From Bradyrhizobium retamae (GTDB lineage Bacteria > Pseudomonadota > Alphaproteobacteria > Rhizobiales > Xanthobacteraceae): a stretch of DNA of 64,000 nt. Location: assembly GCF_001440415.1 (NCBI RefSeq), contig NZ_LLYA01000112.1:62001-126000 (forward strand). Direction: 5' to 3'. Each line of letters starts with the position of its first letter. Positions within the stretch are counted from its first letter, which is position 1. The notes beneath the pieces were generated by a model. The model worked only from the letters and a program-made list of their open reading frames with translations. It made no database searches and had not been told where the DNA came from. The position numbers and the translations under genes are program-made. Of this stretch, positions 16,807-24,896 are shown piece by piece.

Positions 16807-18993
16807 ATGAACAAGCACGTCATGCCCAAACTCAATCGCCGAAGCTTTGTGATCGGCACGGCTGCCGCCGGCGCCGGCCTCGCACTCGGTCTTGATATCC
16901 CCTTCGGCGGACCAAAGGTCGTTCGCGCAGCCGATGGCTCACCAGAAGTCAATGTCTGGGTGGTGATCCGCCCCGACAATACGACCGTGGTTCGCGTCGC
17001 CCGCTCGGAGATGGGCCAGGGCACCCTCACCGGCCTCGCCCAGCTCGTCGCCGAAGAGCTCGAATGCGACTGGTCGAAGGTCGTCACCGAATATCCGACA
17101 CCGGGCCAAAGTGTCGCCCGCAAGCGCGCCTGGGGCGATTTTTCGACGGGCGGCAGCCGCGGCATTCGCTCCAGCCAGGACTATGTCCGCAAAGGCGGCG
17201 CCACCGCCCGCGTGATGCTGATACAGGCCGCCGCGAACGAGTGGAAAGTGCCGGCATCGGAATGCACAGCCGCCAACAGCATCATCACCCACACGCCGTC
17301 GGGCAGGACCACGACCTACGGCAAGGTGGTGGAAGCCGCCGCAAAACTCGAGCCGCCGGCAGACGTCAAGCTGAAGGATCCCAAGGACTGGAAAGTTGCC
17401 GGCAAGGGATTGAAGCGACTCGACACCGTCGACAAGACGACAGGTGCGATGATCTATGGCGCCGACGTCAAGCTGCCGGGCATGCTCAATGCCGCGATCA
17501 AGGATTGTCCTGTCTTCGGCGGCAAGCTGAAAAGCTACGACGAAGCCAAGATCGCCGGCATGAAGGGCGTCAAGAAGGTGGTGAAGGTCGGCGATAGCGC
17601 CGTTGCCGTCGTCGCCGACACCTGGTGGCACGCCAAGACCGCCCTCGATGCGCTGCCGATCGCCTGGGACGAAGGCGAGAACGCCAAAGTCTCCAGCGAG
17701 TCGATCGCCAAATGGCTGGCCGAGGGCCTCGACAACTCGCAGCCGGCCTATATCGGCAACCAGAACGGAGACGCCAAGAGCGCAATTGCGAGCGCGGCGA
17801 AGAAGGTCGAGGCGGTCTACAACTATCCTTACCAGAACCACGTGACCATGGAGCCGATGAACGCCACCGCGCTCTATACGCCCGATAAATGCGAGGTCTG
17901 GTGCGGTACGCAGAACGGCGAAGCGGCATTTGCCGCCACGCTCGAAGCGTCGGGATTGCCGGCCGAAAAATGCGAGGTACACAAGCTTATCCTTGGCGGC
18001 GGCTTCGGCCGCCGCGGCATGACCGATTACGTCCGGCAAGCGGTTCTGATCGCCAAGGAGATGCCGGGCACCCCGGTCAAGCTGTTGTGGTCGCGCGAAG
18101 AGGACATGGCGCAAGGCAAGTTTCATCCGGTCACGCAATGCAAGCTGACAGGAGCCTTCGATGCAAACAATAATCTCACGGCACTGCACGTCAGATTGTC
18201 GGGCCAATCGATCCTGTACACGGTGCGTCCGGCGGCGTTGGTGAATGGCATGGACACGGTTGCGTTCCAGGGCATGAGTCCTTCCGGCGACGCGGCGATC
18301 GGCTACACGGTGCCGAACCTCCTGGTCGAGCATTCCATGCGCAATCCGCACGTCCCGCCGGGCTTCTGGCGCGGCGTCAACGTCAATCAGAATGCGATTT
18401 ATCTGGAATGCTTCATGGATGAACTGGCGCATTCGGTGGGCCAGGATCCGGTGGAATTCCGCCGCAAGCTGATGGGCAAGCATCCAAAACATCTCGCCGT
18501 GCTCAATGCCGTGGCCGAGAAGATCGGTTGGGGCAAGCCCGCGCCGCAAGGCGTCTATCGCGGGATCGCGCAGGTGATGGGCTATGGCAGCTATGTCGCA
18601 GGCGCCGCGGAAATCTCCGTCACCGAGGGCAGCAAGATCAAGGTGCACCGCATCGTCGCCTCGACCGATCCGGGTTACATCGTCAACCCGGCGCAGGTCG
18701 AGCGGCAGATCGCGGGCTCCTTCGTCTATGGCCTGTCCGCCCTGTTCTATGGCGGCTGCACGGTGAAGGACGGCAAGATGGAGCAGACCAACTTCGACAC
18801 CTACAATTCCATGCGCATCGCCGAGATGCCGAAGGTGGAATGCGTAATGGTGCCGAGCGGCGGCTTCTGGGGCGGCGTCGGCGAGCCGACCATCGGCGTC
18901 GCCGCACCCGCGGTGCTCAACGCCTACTTCGCGGCAACCGGCAAGCGAATCCGTTCGGTCCCGCTGCGGGACCAGAACATCACGTTTGCCTGA
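16807..18993 (+). CDS. Molybdenum hydroxylase large subunit, IorB-like, Tat-exported
   Basis: 728-residue molybdopterin-cytosine-dinucleotide-type catalytic subunit. The N-terminal Tat signal (NRRSFVIGTAAAGAGLALG, about 10-30) predicts a periplasmic enzyme. Further features are the EMGQGTLTGLAQLVAEEL motif, GGGFGRRGMTDYVRQAV for cofactor binding, and GGFWGGVGEPTIGVAAPAVLNA near the C-terminus with the base glutamate (GEP). No haem motif lies within it, unlike the NicB-like protein at 38413. The substrate is an aldehyde or N-heterocycle; not resolvable from sequence. Adjacent to c-type cytochrome genes that may accept its electrons. Confidence 0.88.
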   Translation: MNKHVMPKLNRRSFVIGTAAAGAGLALGLDIPFGGPKVVRAADGSPEVNVWVVIRPDNTTVVRVARSEMGQGTLTGLAQLVAEELECDWSKVVTEYPTPGQSVARKRAWGDFSTGGSRGIRSSQDYVRKGGATARVMLIQAAANEWKVPASECTAANSIITHTPSGRTTTYGKVVEAAAKLEPPADVKLKDPKDWKVAGKGLKRLDTVDKTTGAMIYGADVKLPGMLNAAIKDCPVFGGKLKSYDEAKIAGMKGVKKVVKVGDSAVAVVADTWWHAKTALDALPIAWDEGENAKVSSESIAKWLAEGLDNSQPAYIGNQNGDAKSAIASAAKKVEAVYNYPYQNHVTMEPMNATALYTPDKCEVWCGTQNGEAAFAATLEASGLPAEKCEVHKLILGGGFGRRGMTDYVRQAVLIAKEMPGTPVKLLWSREEDMAQGKFHPVTQCKLTGAFDANNNLTALHVRLSGQSILYTVRPAALVNGMDTVAFQGMSPSGDAAIGYTVPNLLVEHSMRNPHVPPGFWRGVNVNQNAIYLECFMDELAHSVGQDPVEFRRKLMGKHPKHLAVLNAVAEKIGWGKPAPQGVYRGIAQVMGYGSYVAGAAEISVTEGSKIKVHRIVASTDPGYIVNPAQVERQIAGSFVYGLSALFYGGCTVKDGKMEQTNFDTYNSMRIAEMPKVECVMVPSGGFWGGVGEPTIGVAAPAVLNAYFAATGKRIRSVPLRDQNITFA

Positions 18994-18999
18994 CAACAA

Positions 19000-19028
19000 C
19001 GAGCGGCGGCCTCTCCGGCCGCCGCTCG
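19000..19028. terminator. Strong hairpin between the hydroxylase and cytochrome genes
   Basis: CGAGCGGCGGCC (19000-19011), loop TCTCC, GGCCGCCGCTCG (19017-19028): a perfect 12-bp, nearly all-GC stem starting 6 bases after the iorB-like stop and ending 18 bases before the cytochrome start. It lacks a T-run, so it could be a partial terminator or an mRNA 3'-end stabiliser separating the hydroxylase from the sox-type genes. Confidence 0.6.
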
Positions 19029-19046
19029 CTCATCGAGAGATTTCTG

Positions 19047-19340
19047 ATGAAAGCCTTGCGTGCCGTCATCGGGCTGGCAACGGTCATGGCCTCGAGCCTG
19101 CCGGTGCTTGCGGCTTCCGATCCCCCGCCCGGCGCGGCGTCCTGCTCCGGCTGCCACTCCGGCGGGGTAACCGGTTCGTCGGTTTCGCGGCTGAACGGCC
19201 GCGACGCCGGCGAGATCGCGATTGCGCTGGCTGGTTTTCGCGACGGCTCGCTTCCCGCTACGGTAATGAACCGCATCGCCAAGGGCTTTTCCGACGATGA
19301 GTTGCGCGCGATCGCCGCGTGGCTCGCGGCGCAAAAGTAA
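19047..19340 (+). CDS. Monohaem cytochrome c, FccA/cytochrome c4-like
   Basis: 97 residues. A signal peptide (RAVIGLATVMASSLPVLAAS) precedes one CxxCH motif (CSGCH, about residue 34), then FRDGSLPATVMNRIAKGFSDDELRAIAAWLAAQK, where the Met of A-T-V-M-N-R or a neighbour is the probable axial ligand. The size and the FSDDELRAIAAWLA tail match the c4/FccA fold. It lies immediately upstream of the FccB-like flavoprotein, so the pair probably forms flavocytochrome c sulfide dehydrogenase in the periplasm. Confidence 0.82.
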   Translation: MKALRAVIGLATVMASSLPVLAASDPPPGAASCSGCHSGGVTGSSVSRLNGRDAGEIAIALAGFRDGSLPATVMNRIAKGFSDDELRAIAAWLAAQK

Positions 19341-19351
19341 GGGCCGCCAGC

Positions 19352-20635
19352 ATGGGCGTAAGCCGTCGCATCAGCCGCCGGAAGTTCTGTAGTGCCAGCG
19401 CGGCCGCCGCAGTGACGGCCTTGGCGTCTCCGCTGCCCGCGTTGGCGCAATCCGCGGCGCGCATCGTCGTGATCGGCGGCGGCTTCGGCGGTGCGAGTTG
19501 TGCGCGTGCACTGAAACAGATCGATCCGAAATTGCAGGTCACGCTGGTCGAGCCGAACCGGATCTTCACCGCCTGCCCGTTCAGCAACAATGTCATCGCC
19601 GGACTGCGTTCGATCGAGGAGCAAAAATTCGGTTACGACAAGATCGCCGCCAGCGGCATCACCGTGGCGGCTCTGGAAGCAACGACCATCAATGCAGCGG
19701 CACGAACCGTGGGGCTCGCCGACGGCACGTCGCTCGCCTACGACCGGCTGGTGCTGTCTCCCGGAATCGAACTGCGTTTCGACGCCCTGCCGGGCTACGA
19801 CGAAGCCGCCACGGCGAAGATGCCGCATGCCTGGAAAGCAGGCGAGCAAACGCTGTTGCTGCGCAAGCAACTCGAGGCCATGGACGATGGCGGTCTGGTG
19901 GTGATCGCAGCGCCCGCCAACCCCTTCCGTTGCCCGCCGGGACCTTACGAACGGGCCTGCCTGATTGCGCATTATCTGAAGACCAAGAAGCCGCGTTCGA
20001 AGCTGATCATCCTTGACGCAAAAGACACCTTCTCCAAGCAGCGCCTGTTTCAGAACGCCTGGAAGGAGCTTTACCCGGGAATGGTCGAATGGATATCGCT
20101 ATCGCAGGGCGGCAAGGTGAATGCCGTCGATCCGGCGACCAACACTCTGATCACCGATTTCGGCAATCACACCGCCCAGGTCGCCAACGTTATTCCGCCG
20201 CAACGGGCCGGCCGCATCGCGGCTATTGCGGGCGCGACCGATAACACCGGCTGGTGCGCGATCGATCCTGTCACTTTCGAATCCAGATCGGCACCGAACA
20301 TCCATGTCATCGGCGACGCCTGTCTCGCCGGCGCGATGCCAAAATCCGCATTCTCGGCGAATGCGCAGGCCAAGACTTGCGCAAACGCGATTGCCACATT
20401 GGTCGCCGGCCGATCGCCAGCCGCGCCGAAGCTGATCAATACGTGCTACAGTCTGGCAGCCCCCGACTATGGTATTTCGATTGCCGGCGTATACCATCCG
20501 AAGAATGGATTGCTTGCCGACGTTGAAGGCGCCGGCGGCGTTAGTCCGCTGGAGGCGTCACGCGATTTCCGCGCCCGCGAGGCCGACTATGCGCAATCCT
20601 GGTTCGCGACCATTACGGCGGAAGTCTTTGGCTAG
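19352..20635 (+). CDS. Flavocytochrome c sulfide dehydrogenase flavoprotein (FccB/SoxF-like)
   Basis: 427 residues, FAD-dependent. A Tat signal (SRRISRRKFCSASAAAAVTALASPLPALAQ) precedes the dinucleotide fold IVVIGGGFGGASCARAL. The two redox cysteines expected for sulfide oxidation are present: T-A-C-P-F-S-N-N near residue 77 and NTCYSLAAPDYGISIAGVY near 365. A second FAD block is NIHVIGDACLAGAMPKSAFSANAQAK. Oxidises sulfide (or a SoxYZ-bound intermediate) and passes electrons to the cytochrome encoded just upstream. The start at 19352 places the twin arginine near residue 8; an in-frame upstream ATG overlaps the cytochrome gene. Confidence 0.88.
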   Translation: MGVSRRISRRKFCSASAAAAVTALASPLPALAQSAARIVVIGGGFGGASCARALKQIDPKLQVTLVEPNRIFTACPFSNNVIAGLRSIEEQKFGYDKIAASGITVAALEATTINAAARTVGLADGTSLAYDRLVLSPGIELRFDALPGYDEAATAKMPHAWKAGEQTLLLRKQLEAMDDGGLVVIAAPANPFRCPPGPYERACLIAHYLKTKKPRSKLIILDAKDTFSKQRLFQNAWKELYPGMVEWISLSQGGKVNAVDPATNTLITDFGNHTAQVANVIPPQRAGRIAAIAGATDNTGWCAIDPVTFESRSAPNIHVIGDACLAGAMPKSAFSANAQAKTCANAIATLVAGRSPAAPKLINTCYSLAAPDYGISIAGVYHPKNGLLADVEGAGGVSPLEASRDFRAREADYAQSWFATITAEVFG

Positions 20636-20648
20636 ACGCACCTATCGC

Positions 20649-21086
20649 ATGTTGGATCCAATTCTTGCTGGAGTTCTCCTCGTGCTGCCCGGCTGCGCCA
20701 CCGCAGCGGAACTTCGCAGCTATGCTGTCACAGGCGATGCCATTCCGCAGTCGCTGACGGGCATGGCCGGCGATGCGGCGCGCGGCCGGGCCCTCGTCGT
20801 CGAACGTTCCAGCACTTGCATCCTTTGCCACAACGGCCCATTTCCCGAACAGAAGTTCCAGGGCGACCTGGCGCCTGATCTTTCCGGTTCCGGCAGCCGC
20901 TGGTCCGAAGGTCAGCTTCGGCTTCGGCTGGTGGATGCCTCTCGTCTCAATGCCGAGACGATCATGCCGTCCTATTACCGCGTTGACGGCCTCACTCGCG
21001 TCGGGACGCTGTGGCGCGGCAAGCCGATCCTGTCGGCCGAACAGATCGAGGATATCGTGGCGTATCTCGCAAGCTTACGCGAATAG
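20649..21086 (+). CDS. soxX: SoxX, monohaem cytochrome c of the sulfur-oxidation complex
   Basis: 145 residues. Signal peptide LAGVLLVLPGCATAAELR, then haem motif CILCH with the SoxX context RGRALVVERSSTCILCHNGPFPEQKFQGDLAPDLSG, and IMPSYY supplying the axial Met. SoxXA couples thiosulfate or another thiol donor to the SoxY cysteine in the periplasm. It starts 13 bases after the fccB-like stop, with soxYZA following in an unbroken cluster. Confidence 0.9.
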   Translation: MLDPILAGVLLVLPGCATAAELRSYAVTGDAIPQSLTGMAGDAARGRALVVERSSTCILCHNGPFPEQKFQGDLAPDLSGSGSRWSEGQLRLRLVDASRLNAETIMPSYYRVDGLTRVGTLWRGKPILSAEQIEDIVAYLASLRE

Positions 21087-21095
21087 GAAGGTCCG

Positions 21096-21575
21096 ATGCA
21101 TCCACCACCGAATTCGACACGCCGCCAGTTTCTCGGCCTCGCCGGAGCGGCAGCCGTGCTTGGCACGGCCCCCGTCGTCACGCTTCGGCCTGCCGAGGCG
21201 ACGCCCGAGATGCTCGCTTCCGCCATCCGCAACGTCACTGGTGGCGCTGCGGTGAAAACCGGCAAGGTCAAGCTCGACGTGCCGCCCTTGGTCGAGAACG
21301 GCAATACCGTGCCGCTGACTGTGAGTGTCGCCCACCCGATGGCGCCGGAGGACCACGTCAGCAGCATCCACGTTTTCAACGAAAAGAATCCGCAGCCGAA
21401 CGTCGCCAATTTCCACCTCAGCCCTCATGCCGGCCGCGCGCAGGTTTCGACCCGCATTCGCCTCACCGACAGCCAGAAGGTCGTCGCGATCGCCAAGCTC
21501 TCGGACGGGTCGTTCTGGTCGGCCAGCGTCGACGTCGTGGTGACACTGGCGGCCTGCACCGAGGAGGTGATCTGA
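21096..21575 (+). CDS. soxY: SoxY-like thiosulfate carrier with atypical C-terminus
   Basis: 159 residues. Tat signal (STRRQFLGLAGAAAVLGTAPVV), then the SoxY immunoglobulin-like domain with VPLTVSVAHPMAPEDHVSSIHVFNEKNPQP. The usual C-terminal swinging arm GGCGG is absent: the protein ends V-V-V-T-L-A-A-C-T-E-E-V-I. Cys154 aligns with the carrier cysteine but is flanked by Ala-Ala and followed by five residues. The substrate can probably still be carried on Cys154, but arm flexibility must differ. The stop overlaps the soxZ start by one base. Confidence 0.85.
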   Translation: MHPPPNSTRRQFLGLAGAAAVLGTAPVVTLRPAEATPEMLASAIRNVTGGAAVKTGKVKLDVPPLVENGNTVPLTVSVAHPMAPEDHVSSIHVFNEKNPQPNVANFHLSPHAGRAQVSTRIRLTDSQKVVAIAKLSDGSFWSASVDVVVTLAACTEEVI

Positions 21576-21895
21576 TGGCTTCCGCGCTGATCAACGTTCC
21601 GGCCAAAGCCAAACGCGGCGACATCATCGAGATCAAGACGCTGATGTCGCACATCATGGAGTCAGGCTATCGCCATAAGGCGTCAGGCGAAGCTGTGCCG
21701 CGCGACATCATCACGAGCTTTACCTGCCACTTTAACGGCGCTGAAATCTTCCGCGCCGATTTATTCCCGGCGATTGCCGCCAACCCGTTCTTCTCCTTCT
21801 TCACGACCGCGACCGAAAGCGGCAAGTTCGAGTTCGAATGGATCGGCGACAAGGGTTTTTCCGAGACCGCTTCCGCCTCGATCTCGGTCGAATGA
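21575..21895 (+). CDS. soxZ: SoxZ, partner of the SoxY carrier
   Basis: 106 residues with the SoxZ pattern INVPAKAKRGDIIEIKTLMSHIMESGYR...PRDIITSFTCHFNGAEIFRADLFPAIAANPFFSFFTTATESGKFEFEWIGDKGFS. It has no signal peptide and travels with SoxY through Tat. GGAGGTGATCTG immediately before the ATG is a strong ribosome site. It ends in an ATGA overlap with soxA. Confidence 0.93.
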   Translation: MASALINVPAKAKRGDIIEIKTLMSHIMESGYRHKASGEAVPRDIITSFTCHFNGAEIFRADLFPAIAANPFFSFFTTATESGKFEFEWIGDKGFSETASASISVE

Positions 21896-22665
21896 GATTT
21901 TTGGGCGCCATAGCCACCGCACTGCTGGTGGTGGGCGCCGTCGGCGCTGCCGAGATCCCACTAGCCGAACGCCGTTCCGGCTACAGCTTCATGAAGCCGG
22001 ACACAAAAACGATGCAGGATGACGACACCGCCAATCCTGGCATGCTCTGGGTGCTCAATGGCGAGACATTGTGGAACCGCAAGACGAGCGCCGCCGACAA
22101 AGCGTGCGCCGATTGCCATGGCAATGCACGCGCAAGCATGAAGGGCGTGGCCGCCCGCTACCCCGCATTCGACAAGGCAACCGGCCGCCCCATCGATCTG
22201 GAACAGCGCATAAATTCGTGCCGCACTAACCACCAGCAGGCGACGCCGCTGCCGTTCGAGAGCCGCGAGCTGCTGTCACTGACAGCCTTTGTCGCGCGGC
22301 AATCACAGGGCGCTCCGATCGAAACCGGAGCCGACCCGCAGCTCGCGCCGTTCGTCGCCAAAGGACGCGAGCTCTACATGCAGCGGCAGGGCCAGCTCAA
22401 TCTCGGCTGCGCCAATTGCCATGACGACAATTGGGACAAGCGGCTCGCCGGCGCCGCGATCACACAAGGACACCCGACCGGCTACCCGCTCTACCGGCTG
22501 GAATGGCAATCGCTGGGCTCGCTGCAGCGACGCCTGCGCGCCTGCATCACCGGCATCCGCGCGCAGGCCCATGATTACGGCGCGCCGGAACTGGTTGAAC
22601 TGGAATTGTACCTGATGTCGCGGGCGCGCGGGATGGCGATGGAAGCGCCGGCGGTGCGGCCTTAG
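21892..22665 (+). CDS. soxA: SoxA, dihaem cytochrome c of SoxXA
   Basis: 257 residues. Signal peptide of about 19 residues; two CxxCH motifs (C72-H76 in ACADCHGN and C173-H177 in GCANCHDDN). Cys218 in LQRRLRACITGIRAQ corresponds to the catalytic cysteine that ligates the active haem. Together with SoxX it would form the thiol-conjugating SoxXA enzyme. This ends the cluster: no soxB (thiosulfohydrolase) or soxCD follows; the next gene is on the opposite strand. Confidence 0.92.
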   Translation: MRFLGAIATALLVVGAVGAAEIPLAERRSGYSFMKPDTKTMQDDDTANPGMLWVLNGETLWNRKTSAADKACADCHGNARASMKGVAARYPAFDKATGRPIDLEQRINSCRTNHQQATPLPFESRELLSLTAFVARQSQGAPIETGADPQLAPFVAKGRELYMQRQGQLNLGCANCHDDNWDKRLAGAAITQGHPTGYPLYRLEWQSLGSLQRRLRACITGIRAQAHDYGAPELVELELYLMSRARGMAMEAPAVRP

Positions 22666-22692
22666 GGAGGTGCGGCGCGGCACCATATATCC

Positions 22693-22737
22693 CCTCATCC
22701 TGTGGAGCTTGCGTAGCAAGCGCCTCCAAGGATGAGG
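22693..22737. repeat. Palindromic intergenic repeat
   Basis: CCTCATCCT (22693-22701) and AGGATGAGG (22729-22737) enclose a second stem, GCTTG/CAAGC (22707-22711 and 22717-22721). It lies between the convergent soxA and fpr-like genes and can terminate both. Its text resembles dispersed Bradyrhizobium CCTCATCCTGAGGAG-type repeats (from memory). Confidence 0.6.
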
Positions 22738-22777
22738 CCCAAGGGGGCCGCATGGTTCGAGACGCGCGTTCCGCGCG

Positions 22778-23551
22778 TTACCGCTCCGCGAACGCCTTCT
22801 CGACCACGAACTGTGCCGGTTCGCCGTGATTGCCCTCGGCAAAACCCTTGCCGGTGAGCAGCGCGCGCGTGTCCGTCACCAGCGCCGGGCTGCCGCAGAT
22901 CATGACGCGGTCATGCGCGGGATCGAGCGAGGCGAGACCAATGTCGGCGAACAGCTTGCCGGAAGTGATCAAATCGGTGATGCGGCCGCGGTTGCGGAAG
23001 GGATCGCGGGTCACGGTCGGATAATAGATCAACTGGTTGCGAACATACTCGCCGATCAGCTCGTCGTTCGGCAGCTTTTCGGTGATCATCTCGCCATAGG
23101 CGAGCTCGGCGACGCGGCGGCAGCCGTGCAGGAGCACTACCTTCTCGAACCGATCATAAGTCTCGGGGTCCTTGATCACGGAAAGGAACGGCGCCAGCCC
23201 GGTACCGGTCCCGATCAGATAGAGGTTGCGGCCGTCCTCAAGGTTATCGATGACCAGCGTACCGGTCGCCTTGCGGCTGACGATGATTTCGTCGCCCTGC
23301 TTTAAATGCTGGAGCCGCGAGGTGAGCGGGCCATCCGGCACCTTGATCGAGAAGAACTCGAGCCGGTCCTCGTAATTGGCGCTGGCGACCGAGTAGGCGC
23401 GGAGCAGCGGCTTCTCGCCGACCTTTAGGCCGATCATCGTGAACTCGCCATTGCGGAAACGGAACGAGGGATCGCGTGTGGTGGTGAAGCTGAACAGCGT
23501 ATCGGTCCAGTGATGAACGCTCAGCACGCTTTCCTGGTTGAAATTGCTCAT
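22778..23551 (-). CDS. fpr: Ferredoxin-NADP reductase
   Basis: 257-residue FAD protein of the bacterial Fpr class. FAD site LLRAYSVASANYEDRLEFFSIKVPDGPLTSRLQHLKQGD (about 55-95) and NADP site LIGTGTGLAPFLSVI (about 115) are intact; the C-terminus VVEKAFAER fits the Rhodobacter/Azotobacter-type enzymes. Moves electrons between NADPH and ferredoxin. It is divergent from the enamidase over the tandem TTYGTAYACRAA sites, so it is likely part of the nicotinate regulon and may supply reductant to 6-hydroxynicotinate reductase (inference; the clostridial enzyme uses reduced ferredoxin). Confidence 0.88.
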   Translation of the reverse strand: MSNFNQESVLSVHHWTDTLFSFTTTRDPSFRFRNGEFTMIGLKVGEKPLLRAYSVASANYEDRLEFFSIKVPDGPLTSRLQHLKQGDEIIVSRKATGTLVIDNLEDGRNLYLIGTGTGLAPFLSVIKDPETYDRFEKVVLLHGCRRVAELAYGEMITEKLPNDELIGEYVRNQLIYYPTVTRDPFRNRGRITDLITSGKLFADIGLASLDPAHDRVMICGSPALVTDTRALLTGKGFAEGNHGEPAQFVVEKAFAER

Positions 23552-23591
23552 CGCACCGTTCCCTGACTTGCAAGCCGGATTGACCGGCTAA

Positions 23592-23626
23592 ATCATTCGT
23601 ATACGATCATTCGTATACAAACGAAT
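23592..23626. promoter_or_regulatory. Tandem palindromic operators, nicotinate regulon (sites A1 and A2)
   Basis: A 13-bp direct repeat ATCATTCGTATAC occurs at 23592-23604 and 23606-23618. Each copy opens a palindrome: TTCGTATACGAT (23596-23607) and TTCGTATACAAA (23610-23621). Both fit TTYGTAYACRAA apart from the last base of the first. They lie in the 145-base gap between the divergent fpr and enamidase genes. ATCATTCGTATACGA (23592-23606) recurs exactly on the minus strand at 37718-37732. Confidence 0.75.
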
Positions 23627-23696
23627 AATCCAGCTTGATCCGATCGTCAAGCCGGGCAGAATGTCCGGCGAAGGCATTGAACCAAAAGGAAAAACC

Positions 23697-24896
23697 ATGG
23701 CCCACGACGCACCCCAGGCGACCGGTCCGAGCAAGCTGGTGATCCGTAATATCGGGCTCGTGTTGTCGGGGGCTTTGGAAAAGCCGATCCTGGATGCCGA
23801 CACGATCGTGGCCGAGAACGGCAAGATCACAGCCATCGGCCGCTTCAAGGACTGCAATACCGAGGGCGCCACCACGACAGTCGATGCCAACGGCACCACC
23901 GTCGCGCCCGGATTGATCGACAGCCACGTCCATCCCGTCGCCGGCGACTGGACGCCGCGGCAGAACCAGGTCAACTGGATCGACAGCTATCTCCATGGAG
24001 GCGTGACCACCATGATCTCGGCCGGCGAGGTCCACATGCCCGGCCGCCCGCGCGACGTCGTAGGCTTGAAGGCGATGGCGATCTTTGCGCAGCGCGCGTT
24101 TTGGACGCTGCGGCCAGGCGGGGTGAAGGTGCATGCCGGCGCGCCGGTGATCGAATGCGAAATGGTGGAGGACGATTTCAAGGAGATGGCCGCGGCCGGC
24201 GTCAAGCTGCTCGGCGAAGTCGGCCTCGGCGGCGTCAAGGACGGCCCGACAGCGCGCAAAATGGTCGGCTGGGCGCGCAAATACGGCATCCAAAGCACGA
24301 TCCACACCGGCGGACCTTCAATTCCCGGCTCCGGCCTGATCGACAAGGACGTGGTGCTGGAAGCCGACACCGACGTGGTCGGTCATATCAATGGCGGCCA
24401 TACTGCGCTGCCCGACGACCAGATCCGCTGCATCTGCGAGGGCTGCAAACGCGGGTTGGAGTTGGTTCACAACGGCAACGAGCGCTCGGCGCTGTTCACG
24501 TTGCGCACCGCGCGCGAGATGGGTGACCTCCATCGGGTCATCCTCGGCACCGACGCGCCGGCCGGCTCCGGTGTACAGCCGCTCGGCATTTTGCGAATGG
24601 TCTCGATGCTGTCCTCTCTCGGCGAACTGCCGGCCGAACTCGCCTTCTGCCTTGCGACCGGCAATACCGCGCGCATGCGCGAACTCGATTGCGGAATCAT
24701 CGAAATCGGCCGCTCCGCGGACTTCGTCCTGATGGACAAGGCCCAGCATTCCCCCGGCAAGAACATTCTGGAGAGCGTGCAACTCGGCGACCTCCCCGGC
24801 ATCGGCATGACCATCATCGATGGCATCGTCCGCACCCAGCGTAGCCGCAACACCCCCCCGGCGGGGAAAGTGCCGGAGATCATCATCGGGCATTGA
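23697..24896 (+). CDS. ena: Enamidase (1,4,5,6-tetrahydro-6-oxonicotinate hydrolase)
   Basis: 399-residue amidohydrolase. It resembles the Eubacterium barkeri enamidase, which opens tetrahydro-6-oxonicotinate and releases ammonia to give 2-formylglutarate. Metal-site features: LIDSHVHP (HxH), an ECE segment in the middle strand, HTGG and HINGGH for the later histidines, and LGTDAPAGSG for the catalytic aspartate. AAGGAAA precedes the ATG at 23697. The assignment rests on resemblance and on co-location with 6-hydroxynicotinate reductase and nicotinate dehydrogenase genes under matching operators. Another cyclic amidase role is possible but less likely. Confidence 0.8.
   Translation: MAHDAPQATGPSKLVIRNIGLVLSGALEKPILDADTIVAENGKITAIGRFKDCNTEGATTTVDANGTTVAPGLIDSHVHPVAGDWTPRQNQVNWIDSYLHGGVTTMISAGEVHMPGRPRDVVGLKAMAIFAQRAFWTLRPGGVKVHAGAPVIECEMVEDDFKEMAAAGVKLLGEVGLGGVKDGPTARKMVGWARKYGIQSTIHTGGPSIPGSGLIDKDVVLEADTDVVGHINGGHTALPDDQIRCICEGCKRGLELVHNGNERSALFTLRTAREMGDLHRVILGTDAPAGSGVQPLGILRMVSMLSSLGELPAELAFCLATGNTARMRELDCGIIEIGRSADFVLMDKAQHSPGKNILESVQLGDLPGIGMTIIDGIVRTQRSRNTPPAGKVPEIIIGH

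Noticed and set aside
16939..18999. A 686-codon minus-strand frame opposite the IorB-like gene
   Set aside because: Same antisense GC artefact; the plus-strand gene has clear molybdopterin motifs.
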